From Azolla caroliniana (lineage: Eukaryota; Polypodiophyta), in the NCBI GenBank assembly GCA_043228905.1, contig JBHGNT010000012.1, positions 19,158,001 through 19,222,000 of the forward strand: 64,000 bases of DNA. Direction: 5' to 3'. The translations under genes and the position numbers were made by a program. Shown piece after piece: positions 59,483 to 64,000 of the stretch. The notes under the pieces were generated by a model. The model saw only the letters and a program-made list of their open reading frames with translations, had not been told where the DNA came from and made no database searches. How positions within the stretch are numbered: position 1 is the first letter of the stretch; each line of letters begins with the position of its first letter.

Positions 59483-59881
59483 TGAGTTTTATTGAGAGAC
59501 AAGCTCAACATCGGCCGGATCGGCTGAAGAAGCCGAGGACCGGATCGGTTGGGACCGATCGGTTAGGCCGAGTGCGTAAACCGGGAGGTCGTTAGGAAAG
59601 ATATTCCGTGAGGAATATATTTGGGAGTTAGTGTAGGAGCTCTTGATGAGCATTGAAGTACTGTCAGTACTTCGGTCAGTCCTCTTAGGACTTGTATAAA
59701 AGTGTTCACTGAGCACATCTTATGTACAGACTGAGTATTATTGTTGAATATAGTTCTTGTGTTCTCTCTCACTCTCTCTGTCTCTCCCGCGTATACTACG
59801 TAAGCTCAAGCTCTCCATTAAACCTGAGTTTTCTTCCTTCTGTTCGGTCTTCATACCTGCTTCTGCATGCTACTTTCTACA
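59483..59881 (+). repeat. Copia3 5' LTR
   Basis: About 399 bp, from TGAGTTTTATTGAGAGAC to ..CTACTTTCTACA; TATAAAA at 59695-59701. Shares with the CopiaB LTR CAAGCTCAAC, GAGCATTGAAGTAC, GGACTTGTATAAAAGTGTTC and CTCTCCATTAAACCTG. The start is set by the TG and by where Copia5 coding stops. Confidence 0.85.
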
Positions 59882-59893
59882 TGGTATTAGAGC
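59882..59893 (+). promoter_or_regulatory. Copia3 primer binding site
   Basis: TGGTATTAGAGC, one change from the initiator-Met-tRNA complement, abutting the LTR. Confidence 0.9.
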
Positions 59894-59944
59894 GCGAGGC
59901 TTGAGAACCTCTCTGCAGTCGACACATCTTGACGAAGAAGAACG

Positions 59945-62900
59945 ATGGATAGAGGCATGGTGAGCTCGCTTCCAACAGAGAAGCTCGACAGAACCAACTA
60001 TGCGTCTTGGTCTTACAAGATACACCAGTACCTGCTCGGGCACGGCTACTGGAGTTATGTCGAAGGAGCTAATGATGCAGCACCCGAATCGACACACAGA
60101 GACTTCCCGTCGTGGGAGCAATCAGCGAGCAGGGTATTGTACTACTTCGTGTCATGTGTGGGCGAACAACTATTGAGCTATGTTCGGGATGCAAAGACGC
60201 CAAAGGGTGCGTGGGAAAATCTGAAGAAGATTTTCGCCGCGAGCACCACAGCCAAGAAGCTTCAGCTTCGACAGGAGTTGAGCAACCTACGACAACGCGA
60301 CTTGTCGGTGGCGGACTATACCTCGAAGATCAAGGATATCTGCGACTTCCTCGCCTCCATAGAGGTGAACATCGAGGAGAGCGAGATGGTCCAGATCTGT
60401 CTCGGAGGTTTGGCGTTGAAGTTCGGAGCGTTCCGAACGGCTGTGTGTACCCGGGAGAATACGCCGTCCTTTTTGGACTTACAGTCGATGCTCCTGGTAG
60501 AGGAGAACCACATGGGTGCGTCGACGAGCACGCACACCGACAACAAGATGTTGTACACGGAGGGAGAAAGGCCCCGTGGTCGTGGCGGACGAGGCGAGTC
60601 AGTACGCAATGGAAGCGACCGACGAGATCAAGGAAGAAGGCACCGAAGTGATGCCGACAGCAACTCCGGACCCTCCGGAAACAGGGGGAGTCGAAGCGAT
60701 GAGAACTGGCAAGGGAAGGCCATCGCAGAGTGCTGGTACTGTGGCAAGAAAGGCCACAGGGAAAGTGAGTGCTGGAAGAAGCGCGCCGATTTGGAGAGAA
60801 CCGGTTCCGGAAATGGCTCCGGACATACCGACAAGGGAAATCGGCAATGTTCGCACTACGCCGAAGACTCTGGGAGAGCCGGAGAAGGGTTTGTCTTCGT
60901 GACGAGACACAAAGTAAACTCAATGAAGCAGACCACCCCGAGATCAGACGAGGTGTGGTACGTAGACTCTGGCGCGTCAAACCACATGACGAGCCATAAG
61001 GAGTGGTTCTCGTACCTTGAAAAACCGATACAACCTGGAGTAGTCGCAACTGGAGACGACACTCCGCATCCGATCGCGAATGTCGGAGAAGTTCCCCTTA
61101 GCCATGTTGGGCAGAAAGGGAAACTCATGAACGTGCTACACGTCCCGACAATCACGAAAAACTTGGTCTCGGTCGGACAGATCGTCAACCAAGGGATGGA
61201 GGTTCGGTTTACACACCTCGGGTGCTTCATTGAGGAAGAAGGCCGTGTGATTGCGCAAGGGCGCAGAGACAGGAGGATGTTCATCCTCGACTCCATTGAC
61301 GGCGGCACCGCAATGTTCGCAAAGGGAAGAAAAACCGAGTCGGACATCGACTTGTGGCATAAGCGGATAGGCCACGTCAACTACCAGCGGCTTCAAGATC
61401 TGCAAACGAAACAGGTAGTATTCGGATTGCCCAAATTTAGTGGCCGAAAGGCACAAATTTGTGAAGCCTGCCAGCTCGGGAAGCAACACCGACTTCCTTT
61501 CCCAAACGAGCGAAACCGGAGCCGGAATAAGCTCGACCTTATACACTCCGATGTATGGGGGTCGGCACAAAACGTTAGTCTTGGCGGGAGCCGATATTTC
61601 ATCTCCTTCATCGACGACCACACGCGGCACACGTGGATCTACCTCATTGAGAGGAAGAGCGAAGTCTTCGACTGTTTCCGAGACCTCAAAGGGTTCGTGG
61701 AAACGGAAATGGGACATAAGATCCAGTGCCTGCGGTCGGATGGTGGGAAAGAGTACTTTTCTGGTCAATTCAATGGTTATCTACAACAAATGGGAATTCG
61801 GCGTGAATTCAGTTGTAGATACACGCCGGAGCAGAACGGCGTGGCCGAGAGGAAGAATCGGTCGATTGTGGAAGCGGCACAGGCAATGCTGGAGGAGAAG
61901 AGCTTGCCCAAGTTCTACTGGGCCAAGGCGGTAAGGACCGCGGTATACATCCAGAACCGGATTGGAGACAAAGTGTCGGCGCACCAGCTATATTTTGGAA
62001 CGAAGCCGAACTTGCGACACTTGAGGGTGTTCGGTAGCATTGTGTATGTGCATGTACCGAAGGAGAAAAGGAGGAAGCTGGACGCAAAGGCCGAGAAGTG
62101 CATCTTGATCGGTTACTCGGACGAGCAGAAGGGTTATAAGTGCTATAACCCTCGCACCAAACAAGCGCGTGTCAGCCGCGACTTTGTGTTTGACGAGTCC
62201 GCGTCCTGGTACCTGCCCCCGACTCCGAACCCTGCCCCCAATCCGAGCTCTGACGATGAGGTCAGCGAGGCCGAGATGCCTCCGAATGAGCCCGAAATCG
62301 AGACCCGCGAAGAGAGTCCGATTTCACTTCGGTTAAGTGGACCGATTGGACGACTGAGTCGATACGACCAGTCCGATGAAGAGCCGGCGAGTAGTGGAGA
62401 TTCGGCCGTGCATTCCCCGTGCAGGAAGCCGAGGAGACGGCTTATGTGCAAAGAGAAAGGGAACAAGAAGGTGTCGGATTTCGGCACGGATAGGAACGAG
62501 TCAGACCGATGCGAGTCCAACTCCGAGGGAACCGGTGACGAGTCTTTAAAGGTGAAGACCGCGTCGACCGAGAAGGCCTCGACATCGGCTAATGTGAGAT
62601 TACGCCGATCTACCCGCCAGAAGAATCCTGTTTTGCGGTTCAGATACAACGAGTACATGGCGCATCATTATGCGTACATGACCCGTGTAGCGGAAGTGCG
62701 TGAGCCGGAGAGCTACGCAGAAGCGGCTAAAAACGCGAATTGGCGTGCCGCGATGGAGGAAGAGATGCACGCATTGGTGGAGAACGAGACCTGGGACCTG
62801 GTTGACGCACCAACTAGGGTAAAACCGATCGGGTGTAGGTGGGTGTACAAGGTCAAGTACAACACCGATGGCTCCGTCAACCGGTACAAGGCTCGGCTAG

Positions 62901-63034
62901 TGGCAAAGGGCTACATGCAGAAACACGACATCGACTACGATGAGACTTTTGCGCCGGTCGCGAAAATGACGACCGTCCGTGTTTTGCTCGCAGTACTGCG
63001 GCGAAGGGGTGGCACTTACATCAGATGGATGTAA
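59945..63034 (+). CDS. Copia3 gag-protease-integrase-RT polyprotein, first 1029 codons
   Basis: Starts Met-Asp-Arg-Gly-Met-Val-Ser-Ser. By residue: gag about 10-200, zinc knuckle Cys263-x2-Cys-x4-His-x4-Cys276, protease Val-Asp-Ser-Gly-Ala-Ser (340-345, intact), integrase zinc site (His472, His477, Cys506, Cys509), and catalytic Asp536, Asp599 and Glu635 (DD35E, all present). An acidic Ser/Pro-rich linker (about 755-890) precedes the RT start near residue 905 (Tyr-Asn-Glu-Tyr-Met-Ala-His). It leaves frame near 63000, where one base appears lost in the codons for Ala-Ala-x-Gly-Trp-His; the real frame continues at 63025. The best template in the window for judging damage in CopiaB. Confidence 0.92.
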   Translation: MDRGMVSSLPTEKLDRTNYASWSYKIHQYLLGHGYWSYVEGANDAAPESTHRDFPSWEQSASRVLYYFVSCVGEQLLSYVRDAKTPKGAWENLKKIFAASTTAKKLQLRQELSNLRQRDLSVADYTSKIKDICDFLASIEVNIEESEMVQICLGGLALKFGAFRTAVCTRENTPSFLDLQSMLLVEENHMGASTSTHTDNKMLYTEGERPRGRGGRGESVRNGSDRRDQGRRHRSDADSNSGPSGNRGSRSDENWQGKAIAECWYCGKKGHRESECWKKRADLERTGSGNGSGHTDKGNRQCSHYAEDSGRAGEGFVFVTRHKVNSMKQTTPRSDEVWYVDSGASNHMTSHKEWFSYLEKPIQPGVVATGDDTPHPIANVGEVPLSHVGQKGKLMNVLHVPTITKNLVSVGQIVNQGMEVRFTHLGCFIEEEGRVIAQGRRDRRMFILDSIDGGTAMFAKGRKTESDIDLWHKRIGHVNYQRLQDLQTKQVVFGLPKFSGRKAQICEACQLGKQHRLPFPNERNRSRNKLDLIHSDVWGSAQNVSLGGSRYFISFIDDHTRHTWIYLIERKSEVFDCFRDLKGFVETEMGHKIQCLRSDGGKEYFSGQFNGYLQQMGIRREFSCRYTPEQNGVAERKNRSIVEAAQAMLEEKSLPKFYWAKAVRTAVYIQNRIGDKVSAHQLYFGTKPNLRHLRVFGSIVYVHVPKEKRRKLDAKAEKCILIGYSDEQKGYKCYNPRTKQARVSRDFVFDESASWYLPPTPNPAPNPSSDDEVSEAEMPPNEPEIETREESPISLRLSGPIGRLSRYDQSDEEPASSGDSAVHSPCRKPRRRLMCKEKGNKKVSDFGTDRNESDRCESNSEGTGDESLKVKTASTEKASTSANVRLRRSTRQKNPVLRFRYNEYMAHHYAYMTRVAEVREPESYAEAAKNANWRAAMEEEMHALVENETWDLVDAPTRVKPIGCRWVYKVKYNTDGSVNRYKARLVAKGYMQKHDIDYDETFAPVAKMTTVRVLLAVLRRRGGTYIRWM

Positions 63035-64000
63035 AGAATGCGTTCCTGCATGGTGACCTTGAGGAACAGGTGTACATGGTACAACCCCCCGGATTGCACC
63101 CCGGAACGAACTCCTCGGCAGTATGCCGACTGAAGAAGTCCCTTTACGGACTGAAGCAAGCCCCGCGTGCCTGGAACGCGAAGATCACGCAACAACTACG
63201 TCGGATGGGCTTCGTCACGTCAAAATCAGACTCTTCCCTGTTCATCCGGAAAGGTCGACTCAGACCGGTTAGTATTTTACTATATGTTGATGACTTGGTC
63301 ATCACCGGCGCCGACCTAGGTGAAATTGACTGCGTGAAGCTCCAGCTTGCGGCATCGTTCTACATGAAGGATCTGGGGGACCTTCATTACTTCCTCGGGA
63401 TCGAAGTGATCCGTACCCCCGAAGGCATATTGATCAACCAACGTCATTAAGTGCTGGGTATGCTCTTCAAACTCGGGATGGACGACTGTAAGTCCGTCTC
63501 GACTCCTCTGGACAGAACCGTCAAGCTTCGTCCCGATACGGGAAAGGTATGCGACCCGACGAGGTTCCGACAAATTTTCGGAAGCCTCATATACTTGACC
63601 ATCACCCGACCCGACCTCAGTTATCCGGTCGGGGTGATCAGTCAGTTCATGGCGCGACCTACCGAGGAGCACCTTCAGTGTGCGCAATGCGTACTTCGGT
63701 ACGTAAGCGGCACTAAGGACCGCAGACTGCTATATCGGACCGGTGCAACCGTGTAGCTAGTCGGCTACACCGATGTTGATTGGGCTGGCAACGCCGCCGA
63801 TTGCCGATCCACGTCTGGATACACGTTCTCCCTCGGGAGTGCCGCGATCGCGTGGAGCAGTAAGAAGCAGCCGACAGTTGCACTGTCGACCACCGAAGCT
63901 GAGTACCGAGGAGCGGCTGTCGTGACATGCGAAGCCATATGGTTGAAGCGGCTACTTATGGACCTGCAAGAGGAGGTGTCAGATCCGACGACGATCTACT
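63025..64000 (+). pseudogene. Copia3 RT and RNase H after frameshift, incomplete
   Basis: 63025-63450: Met-Asp-Val-Lys-Asn-Ala-Phe-Leu-His-Gly, Lys-Gln-Ala-Pro-Arg-Ala-Trp, and the polymerase site Tyr-Val-Asp-Asp-Leu-Val (about 63283), to a TAA at 63448 where CopiaB has TAT. 63451-63756: Pro-Thr-Arg-Phe-Arg-Gln and Thr-Arg-Pro-Asp-Leu-Ser-Tyr-Pro, ending in a TAG (63754). RNase H then reads Val-Asp-Trp-Ala-Gly-Asn (expected Ala-Asp-Trp), Thr-Glu-Ala-Glu-Tyr and Glu-Ala-Ile-Trp-Leu-Lys-Arg to the window end. Confidence 0.88.

Larger units (their letters stand above)
59483..64000 (+). mobile_element. Copia3, Ty1/copia of the CopiaB family, cut by window end
   Basis: 5' LTR (59483-59881), primer site, gag-pol frame from 59945. 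Integrase and protease active sites intact. Breaks seen are one frameshift near 63000, TAA at 63448 and TAG near 63754. The 3' part of RNase H and the 3' LTR lie beyond base 64000. It sits against the gag of Copia5 and probably inserted into it. Confidence 0.93.

Overview
This looks like repeat-rich nuclear DNA from a land plant, probably a seed plant. The evidence is Ty1/copia elements with initiator-Met-tRNA primer sites (TGGTATCAGAGC and variants), Ty3/gypsy elements, hAT elements, LTRs with TATA boxes, and one intron-containing host gene of the plant WAT1-related (UMAMIT) transporter family. I see no bacterial operons, rRNA, tRNA or CRISPR arrays. A run of 100 N at 47898-47997 is an assembly gap. 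Element names used here (GypA, Copia1-5, CopiaB, GypT) are local labels only.

Layout. 1-648: LTR plus broken gag start of a Ty3-like family (GypA). 645-8475: a minus-strand copia (Copia1), split by a 4.6 kb hAT transposon (762-5409). 8476-26875: a nest. Two minus-strand GypA pieces (8476-10075 and 25294-26875) flank Copia2 (10076-25293). Copia2 carries a solo GypA-type LTR in gag (10784-11340) and is split in its reverse transcriptase by CopiaB (14015-23756, 5-bp target duplication GCATC). CopiaB in turn holds a 592-bp hAT MITE (19240-19831) and a 3.3 kb gag-only LTR element on the minus strand (19973-23275) whose two 637-bp LTRs differ at about 4 positions.

27145-38760: a decayed gypsy interrupted by a well-preserved gypsy, GypT (28334-38331, 389-bp LTRs, target duplication ACAAA). 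GypT has gag, protease, RT, RNase H and integrase. Between pol and the 3' LTR it also has a large extra reading frame of about 950 codons, with an N-terminal globular part, a long coiled coil and an acidic tail, preceded by a TATA-like box. 38897-39362: a diverged solo LTR of the GypT family. 39363-44740: mostly featureless DNA with simple repeats and one possible LTR. 44759-45540: a minisatellite.

46323-48986: the only host gene recognised, a WAT1-related membrane transporter. Its first exon and last three exons are visible; the middle exons are not found and probably lie in the assembly gap. 50660-52450: a decayed LINE-like 3' region carrying a solo LTR with perfect target duplication. 52620-56137: Copia4 (minus, 5'-truncated). 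56587-57356: a possible LTR with a 259-bp tandem duplication. 57891-59482: Copia5 (minus, internally deleted). 59483-64000: Copia3 (plus), the best preserved copia, cut by the window end.

The elements show a legible order of insertion, and LTR divergence agrees with it: CopiaB LTRs differ much more than those of the element nested inside it. Inactivating changes in the copia copies fall repeatedly on active-site codons as G-to-A changes, and the stops in GypT's extra frame all fit C-to-T changes, as expected from decay of methylated cytosines in silenced DNA.
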